NCBI GenBank assembly: GCA_946804195.1
Contig: CAMPEU010000001.1
Span: 1 to 64,000, forward strand
From: an uncultured Candidatus Saccharibacteria bacterium
Lineage (GTDB): Bacteria; Patescibacteriota; Saccharimonadia; Saccharimonadales; Saccharimonadaceae
Reading direction: 5' to 3'
DNA: 64,000 nt
Shown here: positions 37,691 through 47,084 of the stretch, piece after piece
Layout of the letters: every line of letters begins with the position of its first letter
Position numbering within the stretch: the stretch's first letter is position 1
The notes under the pieces: generated by a model
Database searches by the model: none
Seen by the model: only the letters and a program-made list of their open reading frames with translations
Told to the model about the DNA's origin: nothing
Made by a program: the position numbers and the translations under genes

Positions 37691-38638
37691 CTATAATTTA
37701 TAGTACGATCGCCCCGACACGCGAACATCGATATACTTGGGTACTATGTTCTTTCGACTCAGGTAATCTACAGTCTTTTTCATATCCTCTATCTGCTCCC
37801 CTACTGGGCGATCTAATGACAACTTGATTGGATACGGATGCTTGGTTATACGTAGCTGTATTTGTCGGGTCATGTTCTTTGGGATAAGTGCTTGCTTGAC
37901 CGTGATATCAAAGGTTCGAGCCGTATCGACAGCCAATCCGACAAACCGCAAAAATTTACTGCTCGCAATCACCGTACCGGCAATCTGTGGCACACCGCTG
38001 TCATCGACAATATTGACCTTTGGTTCATCAAAATAATTGACCCGAAAAGGTATACCATTCTTGTCGACATAGTAGCGATCGGATCCAATTAACCAACTCG
38101 CAACTGGTTTACGAAACGTCAACTCGAACTTAGTCGAAGCAAAGCCTCCGGGTCCATATGAGGATACTTCGTCAACCTCGCCTACAACCTGCCTCAGATA
38201 CTCAGACAGTTGTTCCTTATTGGTTAGCGTGCGTAACCTCTCTTGCGGGCGCGATCCAAGATAGTCGGAAATAGCACTGGTGTACCTCTCGGTTTTCAAA
38301 AGAGAGCTATCGACATTCGCGGATGACACTTGAACGCGTGCTGAAAACTCATAAATAAACCAAGTCAAGGACGCAGCAACCAGGACAAAACTTACGAATA
38401 AACCCGCCAGATATCGTCGGTGTGCCGCCAAATGATGGCTATGCGCCCGTGGAGATTTCAGGCTGGCACCTAGCTCGCTGGCGCTACTAATGATCGGGGA
38501 CACACTACCAACTAGCGTCCGATTACGTCGAAATAACGCACGACCTTTCTCCTCTTGCTGACGCCGCTCCGTTACCGCATCATCCCTTTGCCGACGGCGT
38601 GGAATTGCATTGTCACGTTTTTTACGAGCCCACTTCAC
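37691..38638 (-). CDS. ftsQ: FtsQ/DivIB-like cell division protein
   Basis: Single TM, POTRA-like extracellular region, position at the dcw cluster end. Confidence 0.65.
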   Translation of the reverse strand: MKWARKKRDNAIPRRRQRDDAVTERRQQEEKGRALFRRNRTLVGSVSPIISSASELGASLKSPRAHSHHLAAHRRYLAGLFVSFVLVAASLTWFIYEFSARVQVSSANVDSSLLKTERYTSAISDYLGSRPQERLRTLTNKEQLSEYLRQVVGEVDEVSSYGPGGFASTKFELTFRKPVASWLIGSDRYYVDKNGIPFRVNYFDEPKVNIVDDSGVPQIAGTVIASSKFLRFVGLAVDTARTFDITVKQALIPKNMTRQIQLRITKHPYPIKLSLDRPVGEQIEDMKKTVDYLSRKNIVPKYIDVRVSGRSYYKL

Positions 38639-38640
38639 GC

Positions 38641-39804
38641 TTAGGCTCGCTTTTTAGCATTCAAAATTATCGAGGCCATATCGCGAGCGGCGTTTGGTTT
38701 TGCATGCTTATGGAGATTCTGGCCCAACGTTTTTCGCAATGGCCCGTCCTTTAGGACTTTGACAACGGCATCTACAAGAGAGGTATCGTCTTGCTCGGTA
38801 AATTTATCCTCATCAAGCGATAATACAGCGTGCGAATCGATATACGGCTGAACATGTTTAACTTGCCAAACTAATCGCTTATTTGGCACGACAATCGTTG
38901 GACGAGCGACAGCTGCTAATTCCAATAATGACGTTGCGCCCGCACGCGACACAACAACATCAGCCGCACCCAAAATATCTGGAAGCCCATTATATACAAA
39001 ATCAGTTAGAACGAATCGCGTGTCATCCTGTGGCGTAATACTGCGTAGCTCATCATATTGCGCAGAACCAGATAGCAACATTACATTCGTATGCTTTAAC
39101 AATTCGTCCAAGTGAAGTGCAACTGCATTATTAATCGGACGCGCACCTTGACCGCCACCCGTTATAACAACTAGCGAGCGCTTTGAGTCAAAGCCTAACT
39201 CTGCCTTGACCTGGGTGCGCCTTTTATCGCTCAACACTTCATATGCAGAATCTATAGGAGTACCAACGTACTCTGTTTTTTCGGCCGGATAATCATAGTA
39301 ATCGAGCGGCATACCTGTGGCGATCCTGTTAGCAAACGGGGCTAGCAGACGGTTCGTCAGACCAGGATGTGCATCGCTATCATGAACAACAACAGGAATA
39401 CGTAGTAGCCACGCCGCAATACCTACAGGCAAGCAAACATAGCCACCTTTTGCGAACACGACATCGGGCCGCCACAAAATCATCCTCACGAAACTTTGCC
39501 CTATTCCAAAGGCGACCATAAATGCATCCAGGATATTCGGAAATATAATCGATGGAGTCGTTAGATGTTGTAATTTTGACAAATGATGATAGCGCCGAAA
39601 CTTACCTGCAACAATCGTTTGCGTTTGTACGGAACGATCGTACTGGGCGATAATTGAACGGGCTTCACTAATAAAACGACGATCGCACCAAAAACGTACG
39701 CGCGCCCTAGGGAACTCTTTATGTATTTCACGTAGTACGGCGACGACCGGTGTTACGTGCCCCCCGGACCCCCCTCCCACGCTGAGAATCTTTATATTCA
39801 TCAC
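38641..39804 (-). CDS. murG: UDP-N-acetylglucosamine transferase MurG
   Basis: GGGSGGHVTP; VVSRAGATSLLELAAVARPTIVVP. Confidence 0.93.
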   Translation of the reverse strand: MMNIKILSVGGGSGGHVTPVVAVLREIHKEFPRARVRFWCDRRFISEARSIIAQYDRSVQTQTIVAGKFRRYHHLSKLQHLTTPSIIFPNILDAFMVAFGIGQSFVRMILWRPDVVFAKGGYVCLPVGIAAWLLRIPVVVHDSDAHPGLTNRLLAPFANRIATGMPLDYYDYPAEKTEYVGTPIDSAYEVLSDKRRTQVKAELGFDSKRSLVVITGGGQGARPINNAVALHLDELLKHTNVMLLSGSAQYDELRSITPQDDTRFVLTDFVYNGLPDILGAADVVVSRAGATSLLELAAVARPTIVVPNKRLVWQVKHVQPYIDSHAVLSLDEDKFTEQDDTSLVDAVVKVLKDGPLRKTLGQNLHKHAKPNAARDMASIILNAKKRA

Positions 39805-41017
39805 TCTTTAGTTTACTACCAAAAACGGTATAGCGCGATAGCTGAAACGCCAGACCTAGCGCAGCTGCAATAAATACCATGCTCGTACCGCCAAAACTAA
39901 GGAGCGGTAACGTAATACCGGTTAGTGGCAATAAACCCACCATCGCACTAACATTTAGTATCACGTGTGCTGCCAGCCAGCCAAATACACCAATAACCAC
40001 CAACCGTAGACGAACATTCGGCATATGGTCAGCCACCTTGAGTAAGCGCATCAATAGTGCAGTAAATAACGATAGTATAGCAACGAGCCCCACGAAGCCA
40101 AACGTCTCACCCATGATCGCAAATACCGAGTCATTAATCGCTTCCGGCAGGTATCCAGTCGCCTGCACACTATTCCCTATTCCCACGCCAGCCAAGCCAC
40201 CCGTACCGATAGCAATCTTTGCATGTGTAATATGGTATGCTCCCGCATCATCTAGCGTTGATGCATCACCAGACAGAAACGTTGTGACACGATCGATCCT
40301 ATGTGGCGCAATCAAAATAAACAAGATCCCAGCAGCTACTAGAATACCCGCGATCAATAATCCCCATCTATATTTTAATCCGGCCATATACAGCATGACT
40401 GAGAGAAACGCCATCAGAGACACGCCTGTTCCCATGTCCTTTTGAATGACAATAACAAACAGCATAGCCAATCCCGCAACAACACCCAGTGGAATCAGTG
40501 TCTGAGATTTGTCATTGATTAGTCCCTGCTTGGCCCGCATGCCCAGAAAACTCGCAGCAAAAATCAAGACGCCAAACTTTAAAAACTCGGCAGGCTGCAG
40601 GCTACCAAATGGGCCAAGATCAAACCACCTACACGCACCCAATGAACACTGCGTAATAGCATCAACGTGCAAAATATTACCAAAAAATAACAAGGCAACA
40701 CATGCAATAAAACCCGCGACCAAAATTTTGCCAGCATTGTTTAGTAATAATCTATACGGAACAAATGATGCGACAACAAAGGCAACCAGCGCCAAAAACA
40801 AACTCATTGTCTGTTTGATAAAGAAATATGTTGAACCATAAAAATCGGTATCGTATGCATTATTCAATACATTCGCCCTCTGCGGTCCGATTGCATACAT
40901 TACAACAAGGCCCAAGAGCATCAATAAGCCCATGTACAATGCAATTTGATAATCTGGTCGATGTCGTCGACCGACGGCGTCGTCAGAGCGCTCTGCTAGA
41001 CGCTGAGAACGGGTCAC
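39728..41017 (-). CDS. ftsW: Peptidoglycan polymerase FtsW
   Basis: SEDS-family TM protein; GTG at 41017 overlaps the mraY stop (GTGA); ends GITLPLLSFGGTSM. Confidence 0.92.
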   Translation of the reverse strand: MTRSQRLAERSDDAVGRRHRPDYQIALYMGLLMLLGLVVMYAIGPQRANVLNNAYDTDFYGSTYFFIKQTMSLFLALVAFVVASFVPYRLLLNNAGKILVAGFIACVALLFFGNILHVDAITQCSLGACRWFDLGPFGSLQPAEFLKFGVLIFAASFLGMRAKQGLINDKSQTLIPLGVVAGLAMLFVIVIQKDMGTGVSLMAFLSVMLYMAGLKYRWGLLIAGILVAAGILFILIAPHRIDRVTTFLSGDASTLDDAGAYHITHAKIAIGTGGLAGVGIGNSVQATGYLPEAINDSVFAIMGETFGFVGLVAILSLFTALLMRLLKVADHMPNVRLRLVVIGVFGWLAAHVILNVSAMVGLLPLTGITLPLLSFGGTSMVFIAAALGLAFQLSRYTVFGSKLKSDEYKDSQRGRGVRGARNTGRRRTT

Positions 41018-42057
41018 AAAATGTGACCCCCCGTCAATGCAAGAAGAATACCGGTAAATGCCGCACCGGCACCAAGTACCCAGAATCGCATTGTAACTTT
41101 TGTCTCGGGCCAACCAACAGCCTCTAGGTGATGGTGAATCGGTGCCGAAAGAAATATCCTTCGGTGGAAATATTTCTTGCTCAAAATCTGTAGCGAGCTA
41201 GAACCGGCCTCGATAACAAATACGATTCCGATAACTGGCAGTAGAAAGAAGGTATTGGTCATCATCGCAACGACGCCCAAGCTCGTACCTAATGCGAAAC
41301 TACCAACATCGCCCATAAAGAATCTAGCAGGATAAATATTGAACCACAGATACGCTAGTAATGCACCTAGAACCGTAAAGCAAAAACCAGCTAACAATTC
41401 ATGTCCCTGCAATGTCGCAATAACACCAAACGCACCGTAGGCAATCGCAGATAAACCGCCAGCCAAGCCATCCAAGCCATCGCTTATATTAACTGCGTTA
41501 CCCATAGCAACAACAGCAAAGGCAAATAACGGTATCATCCACCACCCTATTACCCAATCACCCAAAAATGGTAAGTGAACCGCATCGTAACCGAGTTTTA
41601 CAGCAAAGTACCAGCCTAGCCCCGCCCCAAGTACCGTGATAGCCATAAACTTCACGCTTGTACGAAGACCGGCAGCTCCCCCGCCCCTACCCCGTACATT
41701 TATAATATCGTCTATTAGACCGACGAATCCACCACCGATGAGCGCAGCAAGTGGTAGCCATGTTTCAGCTCTGTCCATATTGAATGCTAGTGTCACACTC
41801 GCAACAGAAATCACCGTAATCATACCTGCCATTGTTGGAATATTACGCTCAAATTTTTCCTTATGAAGTTTCAAGAAAACTTTTAGCTTTTCACCATTTG
41901 TACTAGTTGTACGCTGGCGCTTCCAAAACTTATAACGATACGCGAAATATGTGTAGATAGGTGTCAGTAACATACCTAAAACAAATGCCGCAGCGCTTAG
42001 TAAAAGTATCATCGTGAGATCATCTGCCAATAGAGCTACAGTTGGTGTACTTGTCAT
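41014..42057 (-). CDS. mraY: Phospho-MurNAc-pentapeptide transferase
   Basis: NISDGLDGLAGG, FMGDVGSFALG, PIHHHLE motifs. Confidence 0.95.
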   Translation of the reverse strand: MTSTPTVALLADDLTMILLLSAAAFVLGMLLTPIYTYFAYRYKFWKRQRTTSTNGEKLKVFLKLHKEKFERNIPTMAGMITVISVASVTLAFNMDRAETWLPLAALIGGGFVGLIDDIINVRGRGGGAAGLRTSVKFMAITVLGAGLGWYFAVKLGYDAVHLPFLGDWVIGWWMIPLFAFAVVAMGNAVNISDGLDGLAGGLSAIAYGAFGVIATLQGHELLAGFCFTVLGALLAYLWFNIYPARFFMGDVGSFALGTSLGVVAMMTNTFFLLPVIGIVFVIEAGSSSLQILSKKYFHRRIFLSAPIHHHLEAVGWPETKVTMRFWVLGAGAAFTGILLALTGGHIL

Positions 42058-42061
42058 GCAT

Positions 42062-43801
42062 TTAGCCTTTCGGTTGCAACTTTAAATAATCTATTAACCA
42101 GTTCGATATATCGGTAAAGATTGGCAATGCGTGCAGATTTCCCTGCAAATTTTGCCCCTTACCCGAAGCCTCTACCATTATGACATACCTTGGCTTGGAA
42201 TTACCTCCATATCCCAAGTATGTCGCAATAGTCTCATCATCAATATATTTTCCGTTCCTAATAGTCTGCGAAGTACCCGTCTTGCCACCAATATCATATC
42301 CAGGCGTATCATAATCAGCATAAAACGCCTGACGTGCTTTGCGAATCATTGTATGAATTGTTTTCGAAGTTTCTGGTTGGATAGTATTAGGATACACTCG
42401 CTTCTGCTCGGCCTCTACGAACTCACCGCTGTCGGATACATTGCCCGCAATAATCGTTGGCTGATAATACGTACCTCCATTGACCAGCGAGCAAAAAGCC
42501 GAGGCAACCTGAAGCATCGTTAAATCCATACCCTGGCCAAACGTCATATTAGAATACCTTACTGCATTTCCCTCAACCTCAGTCGGTGGAATAATAGTCC
42601 CCCGCTGCTCACCTGCCAATTCAATGCCCGTCAACTGACCAAACCGAAAACGATCATGGAAATAGTTATACATAGTATCGCGTGCGCCTCTGGTAATTCG
42701 GTTACCATCTCCCAGTCTCTGCGCTACGGTTACCATGCCGGTATTGAGCGAATAATTCAACGCGTGCTGCATTGTTATCACACCCGTCTCGCCCTTAAAT
42801 GCATTCACAATTGTTCTATCCGCGACCTTTATGTAATCGAGGTTGTTATATGTTGATGTTGGCTTGATGACACCTTTGTCGATTCCAGTAGCAATTGTAA
42901 ATGTTTTTATATCAGAGCCCGGTTCATAAGGGCTATTAATGACGTTATTGTTGAATACGGCCGCGTCTTTTACCTTGGTAAAATCCTTTGGGTTATATGT
43001 TGGAACATTTGCCATCGCCATAATATCACCGTTCTGAGGATCCATGATAATAACACTTCCGTTCTGTGCTCCTAGCTTTTTCAAACCTGAAGCAAGTGCC
43101 TTTTCGGCATACGCTTGAACATTGCGATCAATTGTTAGCACAATATTATCACCATTTTTTGCCGGCTTGTTTACATTCTTGTCACCGATTGTCAAAGGTA
43201 CGCCACTAACATCCGTCACGGACTCCAATAGCCCATCATGCCCAACCAGCCGCTCGTTGAGCGCCTCCTCTACTCCATACTGTCCCGTTCCCCCATCGTT
43301 TACAAAACCAAGAGTTTGCGCAGCCAGGCCACCTTCTGGATAGATACGTTGTGCTACTTCCTGAAAGCCTATTCCCAATAAGCTCTCTTTCTTGATCAAC
43401 TCTGCCTGTTTTCTTGTCAATTTTGTACCAAGTATTTGATAGCGTGTATCCTTACGTGCCAATAAATCTTCTGTTTTCGGTCTCAAATTCCCGCCAGCAA
43501 CTTCTCGAATCACCTTCAAGGCTTTAGTGGAATCAGTCACCATTACAGGATCAGCAAACAGGGTGTACACTGTTTGGTTCATGACTAGGGGAACCAAGTT
43601 ACCACTATCATAGGCGTATATTTCACCTCGTTTTGCAGGAATGATCAGAGGTCTAATTTGTTCGGCCTCTGCCTGACGAACATATTCATCGTGCTGTATG
43701 ATCTGCAAATAGAATAACCTAGCGATAAATATCGCAATTACCAACAGAAGAAGTCCGGCAAGTATGCGCGAGCGACTACCTTTTTGAAGCGACAGCTCCA
43801 T
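42062..43801 (-). CDS. ftsI: Penicillin-binding protein 2 / FtsI
   Basis: Dimerization and transpeptidase domains; YEPGSDIKTF, YSLN, KTGTSQ. Confidence 0.93.
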   Translation of the reverse strand: MELSLQKGSRSRILAGLLLLVIAIFIARLFYLQIIQHDEYVRQAEAEQIRPLIIPAKRGEIYAYDSGNLVPLVMNQTVYTLFADPVMVTDSTKALKVIREVAGGNLRPKTEDLLARKDTRYQILGTKLTRKQAELIKKESLLGIGFQEVAQRIYPEGGLAAQTLGFVNDGGTGQYGVEEALNERLVGHDGLLESVTDVSGVPLTIGDKNVNKPAKNGDNIVLTIDRNVQAYAEKALASGLKKLGAQNGSVIIMDPQNGDIMAMANVPTYNPKDFTKVKDAAVFNNNVINSPYEPGSDIKTFTIATGIDKGVIKPTSTYNNLDYIKVADRTIVNAFKGETGVITMQHALNYSLNTGMVTVAQRLGDGNRITRGARDTMYNYFHDRFRFGQLTGIELAGEQRGTIIPPTEVEGNAVRYSNMTFGQGMDLTMLQVASAFCSLVNGGTYYQPTIIAGNVSDSGEFVEAEQKRVYPNTIQPETSKTIHTMIRKARQAFYADYDTPGYDIGGKTGTSQTIRNGKYIDDETIATYLGYGGNSKPRYVIMVEASGKGQNLQGNLHALPIFTDISNWLIDYLKLQPKG

Positions 43802-43808
43802 TAATGCC

Positions 43809-44156
43809 CTATCTTACGTATGCGGTTGATACCGGCTTTGTCGTTACTTTCGCAACGTCGCTACTACGAACGGTATCCAAGGCCGTCAAGCGTGCGTTTT
43901 CAATCTCTAAATCAGTCTTTTTTGTCTCAAGTGCGGCAATTTGATTGTCAATTTTTTGAGCTTCATAATCATATGCAGTGGCGCGTGTTGCTTGCGTGAG
44001 ATAGACGAGTCCCAATACGGTAACCATCAGGGCTACTAATACGGTGTGAGTTACTGGACCAAGTTTGACATTCGAGACAAATGAAACGGTATTCTGATTT
44101 CTATTCCAGGCGGACTGGCGGCGGCTGTAGAACTGTTGTGCGGTGTGATATGACAT
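43809..44156 (-). CDS. ftsL: FtsL-like septum protein
   Basis: Small single-TM coiled-coil protein between rsmH and ftsI. Confidence 0.65.
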   Translation of the reverse strand: MSYHTAQQFYSRRQSAWNRNQNTVSFVSNVKLGPVTHTVLVALMVTVLGLVYLTQATRATAYDYEAQKIDNQIAALETKKTDLEIENARLTALDTVRSSDVAKVTTKPVSTAYVR

Positions 44157-44372
44157 GTGGTGGGTCTCTTTTATGTTTGTTTTACTTGCTTACGTAGCAG
44201 ATTCAGTATCTATGCATCGGCTACGCAAGCCGACGAGCGTTCCTCGTGGAACAACTCGTCCTCTTGCGCTAGGCTTTCTAGTGCTTGACGCGTACGGTGA
44301 CTTTTGTGTCAACCGACTCGTTCCTTACTGGTATATGGATAGGCATGTGGTGATGCCTCCCTCCTGTTTATT

Positions 44373-45269
44373 TTAAATTTTCACTGCGGCGCGCAATTTT
44401 GCACTGCGTGCACGCGGGTTGTGAACATCATATATTGCTCCATCGATCGGCTTTTTGGTTAGGATTCGTAGCTCTGCCTCATATCCCGAATTGGCTTGTT
44501 CAGTAAAATACTGCTTTACAAGGCGATCTTCGAGACTGTGAAAACTAATAACCCCCAACCTACCCCCATCTTTTAAGAGGCGTGGCAGTAACGGTAACAC
44601 TTGCTCGATCTGTTCGAGCTCACGATTTACCGCAATACGGAGCGCTTGAAAGGTGCGAGTTGCTGGATGAGTTTTCTTCCAGCCACTATGGACAGTTTGC
44701 TTGATCAGTTCTGCGAGTTCATCAGTTGTATTGAGCGGTCTAGATCTGACAATTGCATCTGCTATGCGTTTTGCTTTGCCAGCTGGCTCTTCGCCATAGT
44801 CACGGATTATGCGCGTAATGTCTCGTACCGACGCGGTATTGACTAACTTTTTTGCCGTCAATTCCTGGCGCCGATCCATACGCATATCTAGTGGACCGCC
44901 GTTTTTAAATGAAAACCCTCGTTCGCCCTGATCGAGCTGTGGTGATGACACCCCCAAGTCAATTAAGACGATATCAAATTGTTTGCCCTGTTCTATTAAT
45001 GCCTTGGTGGCACTGACAAAATCAGTATGCATCAAATTGACGCCATTTTCAGAAAACCGAGACAATTTACCAATGGCATAATCGTCGCGATCAACTAATG
45101 TAGCACTCGTCTGCGCGTCTGTTTTTTCCAGAAAAGCTGCTGCATGCCCGCCATAACCAGCAGTCAAGTCGAGATAACTCTCGCCCTTTTGCGGATCTAG
45201 CAAATCAAGCGTCGCCCCTAGTAATACAGGTTCGTGCAAATCATGTGGTGGATGTGCTTTAATACTCAT
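44373..45269 (-). CDS. rsmH: 16S rRNA (cytosine-1402-N4)-methyltransferase
   Basis: HEPVLLGATLDLL, DLGVSSPQLDQGERGFSF. Confidence 0.95.
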   Translation of the reverse strand: MSIKAHPPHDLHEPVLLGATLDLLDPQKGESYLDLTAGYGGHAAAFLEKTDAQTSATLVDRDDYAIGKLSRFSENGVNLMHTDFVSATKALIEQGKQFDIVLIDLGVSSPQLDQGERGFSFKNGGPLDMRMDRRQELTAKKLVNTASVRDITRIIRDYGEEPAGKAKRIADAIVRSRPLNTTDELAELIKQTVHSGWKKTHPATRTFQALRIAVNRELEQIEQVLPLLPRLLKDGGRLGVISFHSLEDRLVKQYFTEQANSGYEAELRILTKKPIDGAIYDVHNPRARSAKLRAAVKI

Positions 45270-45567
45270 ACCTCTATTCTACAACAGAGGATTCGAGATC
45301 ACCCAACCGATAACAGCGCTTTTTGTTTTTGAACATGTTTGTTTTTGTATAAGTTATCGATACCGATGCGTCACTATGTAACTCATATATGGTATCAATT
45401 GAGAGACTTATGTGTTGTGAGGTGGAGTTTTTTTTGGGAGGTGTGTTTTGAGGAAGGTGCTGTGGATCTTTTTTCACTAATGTGGTTCCCACGGTTTTCC
45501 ACGCACTGTTACCAGATGGTTAATCTCGAGAGTTTCAAATTGTCAAAGAACTGGCCAAAAACCGTTC

Positions 45568-45939
45568 TTAGTCCGCAATATCAGGTTGCATGATACGCCA
45601 GTAGCTACCAGCGCGAACCGCCACGATATCGCGTTTAATCCCAGCAAAATCAAGCAAATGCTTTTCGATCGAGACCCTGCCCTGCTTGATATCAAGCGAA
45701 GCACTGGTCTTGCCGCGACGAAATCTGACATTTACATCAGCAATCCGTTCATCGAGAACATTACCTGTTAGCTCTGGTTCGACATCATTGTCCCACGTTG
45801 ATTGTGGGTACATATGAAGATACGGACCAAACCCGCGAGTCAGCACAACGCCGCTAGAGAATTCTTCACGCAATTCGACAGGAATCGTCAACCGACGCTT
45901 GTCGTCGAGTTTGCGTTCAAAATAATCTACGCTTGACAC
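45568..45939 (-). CDS. mraZ: Transcriptional regulator MraZ
   Basis: DDKRRLTIPVELREEF; first gene of the dcw cluster. Confidence 0.9.
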   Translation of the reverse strand: MSSVDYFERKLDDKRRLTIPVELREEFSSGVVLTRGFGPYLHMYPQSTWDNDVEPELTGNVLDERIADVNVRFRRGKTSASLDIKQGRVSIEKHLLDFAGIKRDIVAVRAGSYWRIMQPDIAD

Positions 45940-46017
45940 TTGCTTACCTCTGGGTGGAGTTATGTTAATTTTTAAATTGTGGTTTTTGTGTTTGTTGCCA
46001 CTGGTTACATCATACTA

Positions 46018-46043
46018 CCCACAACTACCCACTACAACCCCCA
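46018..46043 (-). promoter_or_regulatory. Candidate MraZ boxes (TGGG direct repeats)
   Basis: On the - strand TGGG at 46043-46040, 46031-46028, 46021-46018, about 80-100 nt upstream of mraZ. Confidence 0.65.
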
Positions 46044-46073
46044 ACTTTGCTTTTTTCTTTAGAATATATTATT

Positions 46074-46095
46074 TTATCCACACAACTGTGGAAAA
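46074..46095. promoter_or_regulatory. Inverted pair of DnaA-box-like 9-mers
   Basis: TTATCCACA CAAC TGTGGAAAA. Confidence 0.5.
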
Positions 46096-46117
46096 CTAAT
46101 CTTTGAACATTATATAT

Positions 46118-46138
46118 AGGGCCGCGTCAAGCGGCCCT
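46118..46138. terminator. Hairpin, possible terminator
   Basis: AGGGCCGC GTCAA GCGGCCCT. Confidence 0.6.
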
Positions 46139-46163
46139 ACACAAGATGTTATTTTTTCTAACT

Positions 46164-46364
46164 TTATCTAGTAAATAAAAAGCTCTTTACCTGTGCATCG
46201 TACATGTCGGTCGTCTGTAACGTCACCCACCCTATTAATACGAATAAGTTAATGAGTAACGATACTATCAAAAGCGCCGCCATAAAATCAAGATGCGTTT
46301 GATGAAAGCTTCGTAAAAGTTTTTTTGATTTTTTTACTTGTTTGCCCACTTTGTTTTTTGTCAT
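46164..46364 (-). CDS. Small single-TM protein
   Basis: Basic N-terminus and one TM helix. Confidence 0.5.
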   Translation of the reverse strand: MTKNKVGKQVKKSKKLLRSFHQTHLDFMAALLIVSLLINLFVLIGWVTLQTTDMYDAQVKSFLFTR

Positions 46365-46385
46365 AATAAAGTTTTATCATACCGC

Positions 46386-47084
46386 TCACGCTTTGTCTAT
46401 ATCACCCAAACGACGAAGAGCGTCGTGAAGGTTGGATAATCGCTCGACATTGTCTGGCGTATCCCCCTGCTGAGACAAAAGTTCATGCCCCGCATCAAGG
46501 ACCCAAAAACCCCGCGATGGACTAGGCGGAAAATGGCTAAAGCTCACGGCCTTGTCATCAAACATAACAATACTATCAGCCGATCCTCCCCCTAACTCGC
46601 TCGGGATCTGAAAAACACCATCCGTATCGAGCCATGTTGAAATCAACTTACCTTTTTCCTTTTTATCCATAATAATGTGCGGTATGTGCTTAAAGCCCGC
46701 AGCCGACAACTTCAGCTTTTGCCACAAGACGTCACCATATGTCAAAATACCGTACGACTTGTCATTCGTATCCAACCACTCCAGCAGTTCATTTGCGCCT
46801 GGAAGCAAGTAGTTCAACGATCGAGACTCGTGAATAAATAGCTTTTCCATTGCCTCCCAATCATCAATACGATTCTCTGAACTAAGGTGGTCTCGCACAT
46901 ATGTTGCGAGCAAGAATGTATCGCCACGCTGTTTTACCTCTGAATCGACCTTTTCTATTCGTTCTTTTGGTATATGAAAGTATTTATCCGCAATTTCAAT
47001 GAATATCTCGATTAACTTGTCCGAATCGGCCAAAGTGCGATCAAAATCGACTATGTAAAAACTAGTGTCTTTGGCCATACTCAT
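46386..47084 (-). CDS. HAD superfamily hydrolase
   Basis: YIVDFDRTLADSD motif I; later DDKAV. Confidence 0.75.
   Translation of the reverse strand: MSMAKDTSFYIVDFDRTLADSDKLIEIFIEIADKYFHIPKERIEKVDSEVKQRGDTFLLATYVRDHLSSENRIDDWEAMEKLFIHESRSLNYLLPGANELLEWLDTNDKSYGILTYGDVLWQKLKLSAAGFKHIPHIIMDKKEKGKLISTWLDTDGVFQIPSELGGGSADSIVMFDDKAVSFSHFPPSPSRGFWVLDAGHELLSQQGDTPDNVERLSNLHDALRRLGDIDKA

Noticed and set aside
44155-44376. + strand ORF of 73 aa between ftsL and rsmH
   Set aside because: Opposes the operon and overlaps the hairpin and SD region; composition unconvincing.
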